This document shows positions 14,932 through 25,687 of a stretch of DNA of 64,000 bases, in pieces. Made by a program: the position numbers and the translations under genes. The notes beneath the pieces are model-generated. The model was not told the origin of the DNA and made no database searches. It was given only the letters and a program-made list of their open reading frames with translations. This DNA comes from Xylophilus sp042867185. GTDB lineage: Bacteria > Pseudomonadota > Gammaproteobacteria > Burkholderiales > Burkholderiaceae_C. The stretch lies in the NCBI GenBank assembly GCA_042867185.1, contig JBHZQV010000003.1, forward strand, positions 62,001 through 126,000, in the 5' to 3' direction. The stretch's first letter is position 1. Each line of letters starts with the position of its first letter.

Positions 14932-15563
14932 GCGCACATTCCATGACCGACGCCAACCCGGCGCTGGCGATTTCGCCCGAAGCGCTGCAGGAAGTCTTGG
15001 CGGCCGCACTGGGCGACAAGGCGACGCGTTTCGTCGTGCGTCTGGGCGAGGTGACGGTGATCGTGTCGCCCGAGAACTACCTGGCGGCCATGCAGATCCT
15101 GCGCGACGCACCGGGCTGCAGGTTCGAGCAGTTGATCGACCTCTGCGGCGTCGACTACTCCGAGTACCGTGACGGCCTGTGGGAGGGCGCGCGCTTCGCG
15201 GCCGTCACCCATTTGCTATCCGTCAGCCTGAACCAGCGCGTGCGGGTCAAGGTGTTCTGCGCCGACGACGACATGCCGATGGTGGCGTCGGTGACGCCGC
15301 TCTGGAGCGCCGCCAACTGGTTCGAGCGCGAGGCGTTCGACCTGTTCGGCATCGTGTTCGAAGGCCACGAGGACCTGCGCCGCATCCTGACCGACTACGG
15401 CTTCATCGGACACCCTTTCCGCAAGGACTTCCCGCTGTCGGGCCATGTCGAGATGAAGTACGACCCCGACATGAAACGCGTGGTCTACCAGCCGGTGTCG
15501 ATCGAACCGCGCGTGGTCACGCCGCGCATCATCCGCGAAGACAATTACGGCGGTCTGCACTAA
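14928..15563 (+). CDS. nuoC: NADH-quinone oxidoreductase subunit C
   Basis: The 30-kDa peripheral subunit of complex I (211 aa), separate from NuoD here, unlike the E. coli fusion. It contains the family signature WFEREAFDLFGIVFEGHEDLR followed by RILTDYGFIGHPFRKDFP. A second Met at residue 6 is a possible alternative start; the first is chosen because of the ATGA overlap with nuoB. Structural role next to the quinone site. Confidence 0.97.
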   Translation: MSAHSMTDANPALAISPEALQEVLAAALGDKATRFVVRLGEVTVIVSPENYLAAMQILRDAPGCRFEQLIDLCGVDYSEYRDGLWEGARFAAVTHLLSVSLNQRVRVKVFCADDDMPMVASVTPLWSAANWFEREAFDLFGIVFEGHEDLRRILTDYGFIGHPFRKDFPLSGHVEMKYDPDMKRVVYQPVSIEPRVVTPRIIREDNYGGLH

Positions 15564-15586
15564 GCGGCCGCGGCGACGGTATTTTC

Positions 15587-16840
15587 ATGGCTGAAATCAA
15601 GAACTACACCCTGAACTTCGGGCCGCAGCATCCGGCAGCGCACGGCGTGCTGCGCCTGGTGCTCGAGCTCGACGGCGAAGTCGTCCAGCGCGCCGACCCC
15701 CATATCGGCCTGCTGCACCGCGCCACCGAAAAGCTGGCCGAGCACAAGACCTTCATCCAGTCGCTGCCCTACATGGACCGGCTGGACTACGTGTCGATGA
15801 TGTGCAACGAGCACGCCTACTGCCTGGCCATCGAGAAGCTGCTCGGCCTGGAAGTGCCGATCCGCGCGCAGTACATCCGCGTGATGTTCTCCGAGATCAC
15901 CCGCCTGCTGAACCACCTGATGTGGCTCGGCTCGCACGGAAACGATTGCGGCAGCTCCACCATCCTGATCTACGCCTTCCGCGAGCGGGAAGACCTGTTC
16001 GACGTGTACGAAGCGGTGTCGGGCGCGCGGATGCACGCGGCGTACTTCCGCCCCGGTGGCGTCTACCGCGACCTGCCGGACGCGATGCCGCAGTACACCG
16101 TCAGCAAGCTGAAGAACGCCCGTGCGCTGGCCCGGATGAACGAGAACCGGCAAGGCTCGGTGCTCGATTTCATCGACAGCTTCACCCAGCGGTTCGACGG
16201 CCACATGGACGAGTACCACACCCTGCTCACCGACAACCGCATCTGGAAGCAGCGGACCGTCGGTATCGGCGTGATGGACGCCGACCGTGCGCTCAACCTG
16301 GGCCTGACCGGCCCGATGCTGCGCGGCTCGGGCGTGGCATGGGACCTGCGCAAGAAGCAGCCCTACGACGTCTACGACAAGATGGACTTCGACATCCCGG
16401 TCGGCAAGACCGGCGACTGCTACGACCGCTACCTGGTGCGCATGGAAGAAATGCGCCAGTCGAACAAGATCATCAAGCAGTGCGTCGACTGGCTGCGGGT
16501 CAACCCCGGCCCGGTCATCACCGACAACCACAAGGTGGCCGCACCCGACCGCGAATCCATGAAGGCCAACATGGAAGAGCTGATCCACCACTTCAAGCTC
16601 TTCAGCGAAGGCTTCCACGTGCCCGAAGGCGAGGCCTATGCCGCGGTCGAGCATCCGAAGGGCGAGTTCGGCATCTACCTGGTCAGCGATGGTGCCAACA
16701 AGCCGTACCGCCTGAAGATCCGCGCGCCGGGTTTCGCGCACCTCGCCGCCATGGACGAGATGGCCCGTGGCCACATGATCGCCGATGCGGTCGCCGTCAT
16801 CGGTACGCTGGACATCGTTTTCGGGGAGATCGACCGATGA
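15587..16840 (+). CDS. nuoD: NADH-quinone oxidoreductase subunit D
   Basis: The 49-kDa subunit (417 aa) that forms the quinone-binding cavity with NuoB and derives from the NiFe-hydrogenase large subunit. The family opening NFGPQHPAAHGVLRLVLELD, the LLHRATEKL segment, and the C-terminal GTLDIVFGEIDR are present. The quinone-binding His is in GPQHPAAH. Its stop overlaps the nuoE start (ATGA). Confidence 0.98.
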   Translation: MAEIKNYTLNFGPQHPAAHGVLRLVLELDGEVVQRADPHIGLLHRATEKLAEHKTFIQSLPYMDRLDYVSMMCNEHAYCLAIEKLLGLEVPIRAQYIRVMFSEITRLLNHLMWLGSHGNDCGSSTILIYAFREREDLFDVYEAVSGARMHAAYFRPGGVYRDLPDAMPQYTVSKLKNARALARMNENRQGSVLDFIDSFTQRFDGHMDEYHTLLTDNRIWKQRTVGIGVMDADRALNLGLTGPMLRGSGVAWDLRKKQPYDVYDKMDFDIPVGKTGDCYDRYLVRMEEMRQSNKIIKQCVDWLRVNPGPVITDNHKVAAPDRESMKANMEELIHHFKLFSEGFHVPEGEAYAAVEHPKGEFGIYLVSDGANKPYRLKIRAPGFAHLAAMDEMARGHMIADAVAVIGTLDIVFGEIDR

Positions 16841-17373
16841 GCTCGGATACCACCCACACCGCCGCCGTGCCGCTGTCGGCAGAGGCCCATGCGCGCTTCG
16901 CGCGCGAGATCGCCAAGTACCCGGCCGAGCAGAAGCAGTCGGCCGTCATGGCGTGCCTGGCCATCGCGCAGCAGGAGCAGGGCTGGGTCAGCCTGGAAAG
17001 CGAAGTCGTGATCGCCGGGTTGCTCGGCATGCCGCAGATCGCGGTGCACGAAGTCACGACCTTCTACAACATGTACAACCAGCAGCCGACGGGCAGGTTC
17101 AAGCTCAACGTCTGCACCAACCTGCCGTGCCAGCTGCGCGATGGCCAGAAGGCCCTGCACTACCTGGAAAAGAAGCTGGGCATCTCGATGGGCGAGACCA
17201 CGCCGGACGGCCTCTTCACGCTGCAGCAAAGCGAATGCCTGGGCGCCTGCGCCGATTCGCCGGTGATGCTGGTCAACGACCGCACCATGTGCAGTTTCAT
17301 GAGCGACGAGAAGCTCGACCAGCTGATCGACGGCCTGCGCGGTGCCGAACAGCCGTCGAAGCAAGGAGCCTGA
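16837..17373 (+). CDS. nuoE: NADH-quinone oxidoreductase subunit E
   Basis: The 24-kDa subunit (178 aa) with a thioredoxin-like domain binding the 2Fe-2S cluster N1a. The four Cys ligands are CTNLPC (first pair) and ECLGAC (second pair), standard spacing for the family. An N-terminal helical bundle (about 12-90) carries the NuoF contact. The start is set by the ATGA overlap with nuoD. It is part of the NADH-oxidising module with NuoF and NuoG. Confidence 0.97.
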   Translation: MSSDTTHTAAVPLSAEAHARFAREIAKYPAEQKQSAVMACLAIAQQEQGWVSLESEVVIAGLLGMPQIAVHEVTTFYNMYNQQPTGRFKLNVCTNLPCQLRDGQKALHYLEKKLGISMGETTPDGLFTLQQSECLGACADSPVMLVNDRTMCSFMSDEKLDQLIDGLRGAEQPSKQGA

Positions 17374-17374
17374 C

Positions 17375-18784
17375 ATGAACGCCCAACAAGTGTTGTCCCA
17401 GTTCCAGGCGACGGGTGTGCAGACCTGTTTCCACGACCGCCACATCGATCCGCAGATCTACGAAGGCCTCGATGGCACCAACTGGCGCCTGAAGGACTAC
17501 GAGGCACGTGGCGGCTACCAGGCGCTGCGCAAGATTCTCGGCAAGCTGGACGTGCCGGCCGACGCGCCGGTGCAGACCGATGCCGAAGGCAAGCCGATCG
17601 ATCCGAACGCCGGCCTCACGCAGGACCAGGTGATCGCCACCGTCAAGGAATCGGGCCTGCGCGGCCGCGGTGGTGCGGGCTTTCCGACGGGCCTGAAGTG
17701 GAGCTTCATGCCCCGCCAGTTCCCGGGCCAGAAGTACCTCGTCTGCAATTCGGACGAAGGCGAGCCCGGTACCTGCAAGGACCGGGACATCATGATGTTC
17801 AACCCGCACATCGTGATCGAGGGCATGATCATTGCCGCCTACGCGATGGGCATCACCGTCGGCTACAACTACATCCACGGCGAGATCTTCCAGACCTACG
17901 ACCGTTTCGAGGAAGCGCTGGAAGAAGCGCGTGCTGCCGGCTATCTCGGCGACGCGATCCTGGGCAGCAAGTTCAGCTTCCAGCTGCATGCGGCCCACGG
18001 CTTCGGCGCGTACATCTGCGGCGAAGAAACGGCCCTGCTCGAATCGCTCGAAGGCAAGAAGGGCCAGCCGCGCTTCAAGCCGCCGTTTCCCGCCAGCTTC
18101 GGCCTGTACGGCAAGCCGACGACCATCAACAACACCGAGACCTTCGCCGCGGTACCGTGGATCGTGCGCCATGGCGGCGCGGCCTACCTCGCCTGCGGCA
18201 AGCCCAACAACGGCGGCACCAAGATCTTCTCGGTGTCGGGCGACGTGGAGAAGCCCGGCAACTACGAAGTGCCAATGGGCACCCCGTTCGCCAAGCTGCT
18301 CGAACTGGCCGGCGGCGTGCGCAAGGGTCGCCAGCTCAAGGCGGTGATCCCCGGCGGCTCTTCGTCGCCGGTGCTGCCGGCCGCCATCATGATGGAATGC
18401 ACGATGGACTACGACTCCATCGCGAAGGCCGGCTCGATGCTCGGCTCGGGCGCGGTGATCGTGATGGACGATTCGCGCAGCATGGTCGAATCCTTGCTGC
18501 GGCTGTCGTACTTCTACGCCCACGAATCCTGCGGCCAGTGCACCCCGTGCCGCGAAGGCACCGGATGGATGTGGCGGGTGATCGACCGTATCCAGCATGA
18601 GGAAGGCCGCGCCACCGACCTCGACCTGCTGAATTCGGTGGCCGACAACATCCAGGGGCGCACCATTTGCGCCCTGGGCGACGCGGCGGCGATGCCGGTG
18701 CGCGCCATGATCAAGCATTTCCGTCCCGAGTTCGAAGCGCTGATCCAGCAGAACCGCAACTCCCAGAATCCGGCTCACGCCTGA
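17375..18784 (+). CDS. nuoF: NADH-quinone oxidoreductase subunit F
   Basis: The 51-kDa flavoprotein (469 aa) that binds NADH, FMN and the 4Fe-4S cluster N3. The NADH-binding glycine-rich GLRGRGGAGFPTGLKWSF lies near residues 94-111, and the FMN-binding CNSDEGEPGTCKDRD follows. The cluster ligands are ESCGQCTPCREGT plus a later Cys in GRTICALGDAAA. AAGGAG lies just before the start. Confidence 0.98.
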   Translation: MNAQQVLSQFQATGVQTCFHDRHIDPQIYEGLDGTNWRLKDYEARGGYQALRKILGKLDVPADAPVQTDAEGKPIDPNAGLTQDQVIATVKESGLRGRGGAGFPTGLKWSFMPRQFPGQKYLVCNSDEGEPGTCKDRDIMMFNPHIVIEGMIIAAYAMGITVGYNYIHGEIFQTYDRFEEALEEARAAGYLGDAILGSKFSFQLHAAHGFGAYICGEETALLESLEGKKGQPRFKPPFPASFGLYGKPTTINNTETFAAVPWIVRHGGAAYLACGKPNNGGTKIFSVSGDVEKPGNYEVPMGTPFAKLLELAGGVRKGRQLKAVIPGGSSSPVLPAAIMMECTMDYDSIAKAGSMLGSGAVIVMDDSRSMVESLLRLSYFYAHESCGQCTPCREGTGWMWRVIDRIQHEEGRATDLDLLNSVADNIQGRTICALGDAAAMPVRAMIKHFRPEFEALIQQNRNSQNPAHA

Positions 18785-18801
18785 CCCCGCGGACCCACGA
18801 C

Positions 18802-20952
18802 ATGGTTGAAATAGAACTCGACGGCCAGAAGGTCGAAGTTGCCGAAGGCTGCATGGTCATGCATGCGTCCGAAAAAGCCGGCACCTACATTCCGCATTTT
18901 TGCTACCACAAGAAGCTGAGCATCGCGGCCAACTGCCGCATGTGCCTGGTCGACGTGGAAAAGGCGCCGAAGCCGATGCCCGCCTGCGCCACGCCGGTGA
19001 CGCAGGGCATGGTCGTCCGCACCAAGAGCGACAAGGCGATCAAGGCGCAGCAGTCGGTCATGGAGTTCCTCCTGATCAACCACCCGCTGGATTGCCCCAT
19101 CTGCGACCAGGGCGGCGAGTGCCAGCTGCAGGACATCGCCGTCGGTTACGGCGGCTCGGGTTCGCGCTACGCGGAAGAAAAGCGCGTCGTCTTCCCGAAG
19201 GATGTCGGTCCGCTGATTTCCATGAAGGAGATGAGCCGCTGCATCCACTGCACCCGCTGCGTCCGTTTCGGCCAGGAAGTCGCCGGCGTGATGGAGCTGG
19301 GCATGATCCACCGCGGCGAGCATTCGGAGATCACGACGGTCGTGGGCGACACGATCGACTCGGAGCTCTCCGGCAACATGATCGACATCTGCCCGGTCGG
19401 TGCGCTGACCAGCAAGCCGTTCCGCTACAGCGCCCGTACCTGGGAGCTGTCGCGCCGCAAGTCGGTCAGCCCGCACGATTCGACCGGCGCCAACCTGATC
19501 GTCCAGGTCAAGAACAATGAAGTCCTGCGGGTTCTGCCGCTCGAGAACGAAGACGTCAACGAGTGCTGGATCGCCGACCGTGACCGCTTCTCGTACGAAG
19601 CGCTGCGCAGCGAAGACCGCCTGACCCAGCCGATGCTGAAGCAGGGCGGCCAGTGGCAGCCGGTCAGCTGGCAGGCAGCGCTCGAGTACGTGGCCAACGG
19701 CCTGCGCCAGATCAAGGCCGACCACGGCGCCGCGTCGATCGGTGCGCTGGTGAGCCCGCACAGCACGCTGGAAGAGCTGTACCTGGCCGGCGCCCTGGTG
19801 CGCGGCATGGGCAGCGACAACATCGACTACCGCCTGCGCACCGCCGACTTCTCGGCAGAGCAGGGCGATGCGGTGCGATGGCTTGGGATGCCGATCGCCT
19901 CGCTATCCGGCCTGCAGAGCGTGCTGGTCGTCGGCTCGAACCTGCGCAAGGACCACCCGCTGTTCGCGCAGCGCATTCGCCAGGCTGCGCGCAAGGGTGC
20001 GGCGGTGCATGCGATCCGGTCGTCCGAGGACGATTGGGCGATGACGCTGGCGTCCTCGACCGTCGTGCCGCACACCCGGTGGGTCGCAGCGCTGGAGAAC
20101 ATCGCCAGCGCCATTGCGGCGGAGCAGGGCGTCGCATCGCCTGTCGCCACCCCAGCGGATGCCTCCGGTACCGCCGTCGCCCGCACGCTGCTGTCGGGCG
20201 AGCGCAAGGCCATCCTGCTGGGCAACGGCGCGGCACACCATGCCGATGCGTCGTTGATCCTGAGCCTCGCGCAGTGGATCGGACAGCAGACCGGCGCTTC
20301 GGTCGGCTACCTCACCGAAGCGGCCAACACCGTCGGTGCCCAGTATGTCGGCGCCCTCCCGCAAAACGGCGGCCTGCATGCGGGCCAGATGCTGCAAGGC
20401 AAGCTGAAGGCGGCGCTACTGCTCAATACCGAGCCGGCGTTCGACGCAGCCGGTGGCGCAGCCGCCGCCGCAGCCCTGGGTGGCGCGGCGATGGTCGTCT
20501 CGCTCAATGCCTTCAAGGCCAATCTGGACATCGCCGACGTGCTGCTGCCGGTGGCGCCTTTCACCGAAACCTCCGGCAGCTTCGTCAACGCCGAAGGCCG
20601 CCTGCAGAGCTTCCATGCGGTGACCAAGCCGCGCGGCGATGCGCGTCCGGCATGGAAGGTCATCCGGGTGCTGGGCAATCTGCTGGGCCTGCCAGGTTTC
20701 GCATTCGAATCCTCGCAGGAGGTTCTGGCGCAGGCCCGCGGTGCGATGGCGGCCGATGCGAGCTTCCTGCCGGAAGCACGGCTCTCCAACACGACCGGTG
20801 CGCCCCTGCGCGCGGCGACGCCCGACGCGGCCGAGCCTGCGGTGGCGGCCATCTACGAACTGGACGGCCTCGTTCGCCGGTCGGAATCGCTCCAGTTGAC
20901 GGCGGACGGACGGGCCGGCCGCGCCGCGCAGCGCGCAGGAGCCGCAGCATGA
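18802..20952 (+). CDS. nuoG: NADH-quinone oxidoreductase subunit G
   Basis: The 75-kDa subunit (716 aa) linking the NADH module to the connecting arm. The N-terminal ferredoxin domain carries N1b ligands (FCYHKKLSIAANCRMC, later MPACATPV). Next come the N5/N4 region with CPICDQGGECQLQD and CIHCTRCVRF, and a molybdopterin-oxidoreductase-like domain from about residue 215. It is shorter than E. coli NuoG and resembles the mitochondrial type; the extra N7 ligand set was not seen. Its stop overlaps the nuoH start. Confidence 0.97.
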   Translation: MVEIELDGQKVEVAEGCMVMHASEKAGTYIPHFCYHKKLSIAANCRMCLVDVEKAPKPMPACATPVTQGMVVRTKSDKAIKAQQSVMEFLLINHPLDCPICDQGGECQLQDIAVGYGGSGSRYAEEKRVVFPKDVGPLISMKEMSRCIHCTRCVRFGQEVAGVMELGMIHRGEHSEITTVVGDTIDSELSGNMIDICPVGALTSKPFRYSARTWELSRRKSVSPHDSTGANLIVQVKNNEVLRVLPLENEDVNECWIADRDRFSYEALRSEDRLTQPMLKQGGQWQPVSWQAALEYVANGLRQIKADHGAASIGALVSPHSTLEELYLAGALVRGMGSDNIDYRLRTADFSAEQGDAVRWLGMPIASLSGLQSVLVVGSNLRKDHPLFAQRIRQAARKGAAVHAIRSSEDDWAMTLASSTVVPHTRWVAALENIASAIAAEQGVASPVATPADASGTAVARTLLSGERKAILLGNGAAHHADASLILSLAQWIGQQTGASVGYLTEAANTVGAQYVGALPQNGGLHAGQMLQGKLKAALLLNTEPAFDAAGGAAAAAALGGAAMVVSLNAFKANLDIADVLLPVAPFTETSGSFVNAEGRLQSFHAVTKPRGDARPAWKVIRVLGNLLGLPGFAFESSQEVLAQARGAMAADASFLPEARLSNTTGAPLRAATPDAAEPAVAAIYELDGLVRRSESLQLTADGRAGRAAQRAGAAA

Positions 20953-22025
20953 TCGACAGCATCTACGGATTCGGCCAGAACCTGGTCGGTGCGGGCTGGT
21001 GGACGGGCGGGGCTTGGCCGGTCATCTGGAACCTGCTCAAGATCGTCTGCGTGCTGGCACCCCTGCTGGGCGCCGTCGCCTACCTGACGCTGTGGGAGCG
21101 CAAGCTGCTCGGCTGGATTCAGGTACGCCACGGCCCCAACCGGGTCGGTCCGATGGGCCTGTTGCAGCCGATCGCCGACGCCCTCAAGCTGCTGACCAAG
21201 GAAATCATCAGCCCGTCGGCGGCTGCGGGCGGCCTGTTCCGCCTCGGCCCGATCATGGCGATCATGCCGGCCCTGGCCGCATGGGTCGCGATCCCGTTCG
21301 GCCCCGACGTGGTGCTGGCCAACGTCAACGCCGGCCTGCTGCTGATCATGGCCATCACCTCGGTCGAGGTTTACGGCGTGATCATCGCGGGCTGGGCATC
21401 CAACTCGAAGTACGCGTTCCTCGGTGCGCTGCGGGCGTCGGCCCAGATGGTGAGCTACGAAATCGCCATGGGCTTCTGCCTGGTGGTGGTGATCATGGTC
21501 ACCGGCAGCCTGCACCTGGGCGACGTGGTGGCCGGACAGGCCAAGGGCATGTTCGCCGACCGGGGCCTGGGCTTCCTGTCGTGGAACTGGCTGCCGCTGC
21601 TGCCGATCTTCGTGGTCTACGTGATCTCGGGCGTGGCCGAAACCAACCGCCATCCGTTCGACGTGGTCGAGGGTGAGGCCGAGATCGTGGCCGGCCACAT
21701 GGTCGAGTACTCGGGCATGGGCTTCGCCATCTTCTTCCTAGCCGAGTACGCCAGCATGTGGCTGGTGGCGATCCTGGCCGCGCTGATGTTCCTGGGCGGC
21801 TGGCTCTCGCCGGTCGCGTTCCTCGATTTCGTTCCCGGCTGGATCTGGCTGGGCATCAAGACCTTCTTCGTGGTGTCGCTGTTCATCTGGGTGCGCGGAA
21901 CATTCCCACGCTTCCGCTATGACCAGATCATGCGCCTCGGCTGGAAGATCTTCATTCCGGTGACCCTGGTCTGGCTGCTCGTCGTGGGCGGCTGGATGCA
22001 GACCTCGTGGAACATCTGGAAGTAA
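20949..22025 (+). CDS. nuoH: NADH-quinone oxidoreductase subunit H
   Basis: The ND1-like membrane subunit (358 aa) joining the peripheral and membrane arms and lining the quinone channel. About eight hydrophobic helices are visible. The family motifs WERKLLGWIQVRHGPNRVGP and GVAETNRHPFDVVEGEAEIV are intact; the second forms the acidic quinone-channel loop. The ATG overlaps the nuoG stop. Confidence 0.98.
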   Translation: MIDSIYGFGQNLVGAGWWTGGAWPVIWNLLKIVCVLAPLLGAVAYLTLWERKLLGWIQVRHGPNRVGPMGLLQPIADALKLLTKEIISPSAAAGGLFRLGPIMAIMPALAAWVAIPFGPDVVLANVNAGLLLIMAITSVEVYGVIIAGWASNSKYAFLGALRASAQMVSYEIAMGFCLVVVIMVTGSLHLGDVVAGQAKGMFADRGLGFLSWNWLPLLPIFVVYVISGVAETNRHPFDVVEGEAEIVAGHMVEYSGMGFAIFFLAEYASMWLVAILAALMFLGGWLSPVAFLDFVPGWIWLGIKTFFVVSLFIWVRGTFPRFRYDQIMRLGWKIFIPVTLVWLLVVGGWMQTSWNIWK

Positions 22026-22039
22026 ACGGAGATTTGACG

Positions 22040-22549
22040 ATGTCAGCCGCTGCTGTATCCGCTTTTTCAATCAAGGACTTCTTCAAGAGCTTCATGCTCG
22101 TGGAGCTGGTCAAGGGCATGGCCCTCACCGGACGCTACGCGTTCAAGCGCAAGGTGACCGTCCAGTTCCCCGAAGAGAAGACGCCGCTGTCGCCGCGTTT
22201 CCGGGGCCTGCACGCACTGCGCCGCTACGACAACGGCGAAGAGCGCTGCATCGCCTGCAAGCTGTGCGAAGCCGTGTGCCCGGCCGTGGCGATCACGATC
22301 GAGTCCGAAGTGCGCGACGACGGCAGCCGCCGTACCACCCGCTACGACATCGACCTGACCAAGTGCATCTTCTGCGGCTTCTGCGAAGAGAGCTGCCCGG
22401 TCGATTCGATCGTGGAGACCCACATCCTCGAGTACCACGGCGAAAAGCGGGGCGACCTGTACTTCACCAAGGACATGCTGCTGGCGGTGGGCGATCGCTA
22501 CGAAAAAGAAATCTCCGCGGCCAAGGCGGCCGACGCCAAGTACCGCTGA
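22040..22549 (+). CDS. nuoI: NADH-quinone oxidoreductase subunit I
   Basis: The 23-kDa ferredoxin-like subunit (169 aa) carrying 4Fe-4S clusters N6a and N6b. Both ligand sets are present: CIACKLCEAVCP and CIFCGFCEESCP. An amphipathic N-terminal helix (about 8-35) anchors it to the membrane arm. The start at 22040 is chosen over 22007 because GGAG lies closer and the family N-terminus aligns there. Confidence 0.97.
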   Translation: MSAAAVSAFSIKDFFKSFMLVELVKGMALTGRYAFKRKVTVQFPEEKTPLSPRFRGLHALRRYDNGEERCIACKLCEAVCPAVAITIESEVRDDGSRRTTRYDIDLTKCIFCGFCEESCPVDSIVETHILEYHGEKRGDLYFTKDMLLAVGDRYEKEISAAKAADAKYR

Positions 22550-22570
22550 AGCGGTCCCCCGAGAACCCCC

Positions 22571-23230
22571 ATGGACGTCAAGACCGGTTTCTTCTTTCTT
22601 TTCTCGTTCGCGCTGCTGTTCGCCGCCTTCCGGGTGATCACGGCGCGCAATCCCGTGCATGCGGTGCTGTACCTGATGCTGGCCTTCTCGCAGGCATCGG
22701 CGATCTGGCTGCTGCTGCAGGCCGAGTTCCTGGCCATCGTCCTGGTGCTGGTGTACCTGGGCGCGGTGATGGTGCTGTTCCTGTTCGTCGTGATGATGAT
22801 CAACATCAACATGGAGGGTCTGCGCCAGGGTTTCTGGAAGCACTTCCCCCTGGCGGCCGTGATCGGCGTGGTGATCGCGCTCGAAATGGCCTATGTGCTG
22901 ATGGGCGGCTTCCGCGAGAGCGGTGGCCCGCGTCCGATGGTGACCATGGGCGGCGCGGCGTCCGAGGTGTCCAACACCCACGCGCTCGGCATGCTGCTCT
23001 ACAGCCAGTACCTGTATCCGCTGGAGATCGCGGCCGTCATCCTGCTGGTCGCGATCGTCGCCGCCATCGCGCTGACGCTGCGCCGCCGCAAGGACAGCAA
23101 GTTCGTCGACGTCGCCGACCAGGTGCGCGTCCGCGCCCAGGACCGTGTGGCCCTGGTCAAGCTCGATGCGACGCGGCCGCCGGCACCTGTTGAACCCGTC
23201 GCCGCGCCCGCGGTGGAGAAGAAGGCATGA
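22571..23230 (+). CDS. nuoJ: NADH-quinone oxidoreductase subunit J
   Basis: The ND6-like membrane subunit (219 aa) with five predicted helices. The conserved third helix region VLVLVYLGAVMVLFLFVVMM, whose pi-bulge links quinone chemistry to proton pumping, is present. The C-terminal 45 residues are a charged, Pro/Ala-rich cytoplasmic tail. Overlaps nuoK by 4 bp. Confidence 0.96.
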   Translation: MDVKTGFFFLFSFALLFAAFRVITARNPVHAVLYLMLAFSQASAIWLLLQAEFLAIVLVLVYLGAVMVLFLFVVMMININMEGLRQGFWKHFPLAAVIGVVIALEMAYVLMGGFRESGGPRPMVTMGGAASEVSNTHALGMLLYSQYLYPLEIAAVILLVAIVAAIALTLRRRKDSKFVDVADQVRVRAQDRVALVKLDATRPPAPVEPVAAPAVEKKA

Positions 23231-23535
23231 CGCTCACGCTTGGACATTTCCTGTCGCTCGGCGCGATGCTGTTCGCGCTGTCGGTCATCGGCATCTTCCT
23301 GAACCGCAAGAACCTGATCGTGCTGCTGATGGCGATCGAGTTGATGCTGCTCGCGGTGAACATGAATTTCGTCGCGTTCTCGCACTACCTGGGTGACATG
23401 CACGGACAGGTGTTCGTGTTCTTCATCCTGACGGTCGCCGCCGCCGAATCCGCGATCGGGCTGGCCATCCTGGTGCTGCTGTTCCGCAACAAGTCGAGCA
23501 TCAGCGTCGAGGATCTCGACACGCTCAAGGGCTGA
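23227..23535 (+). CDS. nuoK: NADH-quinone oxidoreductase subunit K
   Basis: The ND4L-like membrane subunit (102 aa) with three helices. The conserved Glu residues of the proton path are present in LLMAIELMLLAVN and AAAESAIGLAILV. Its ATG overlaps the nuoJ stop, indicating coupled translation. Confidence 0.97.
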   Translation: MTLTLGHFLSLGAMLFALSVIGIFLNRKNLIVLLMAIELMLLAVNMNFVAFSHYLGDMHGQVFVFFILTVAAAESAIGLAILVLLFRNKSSISVEDLDTLKG

Positions 23536-23569
23536 GGCTGCGGCCGAGTAGAAGAAAGACACGAGAACG

Positions 23570-25666
<2,097 letters not shown>

Positions 25667-25687
25667 TAACAACAAGGAAAACGACAC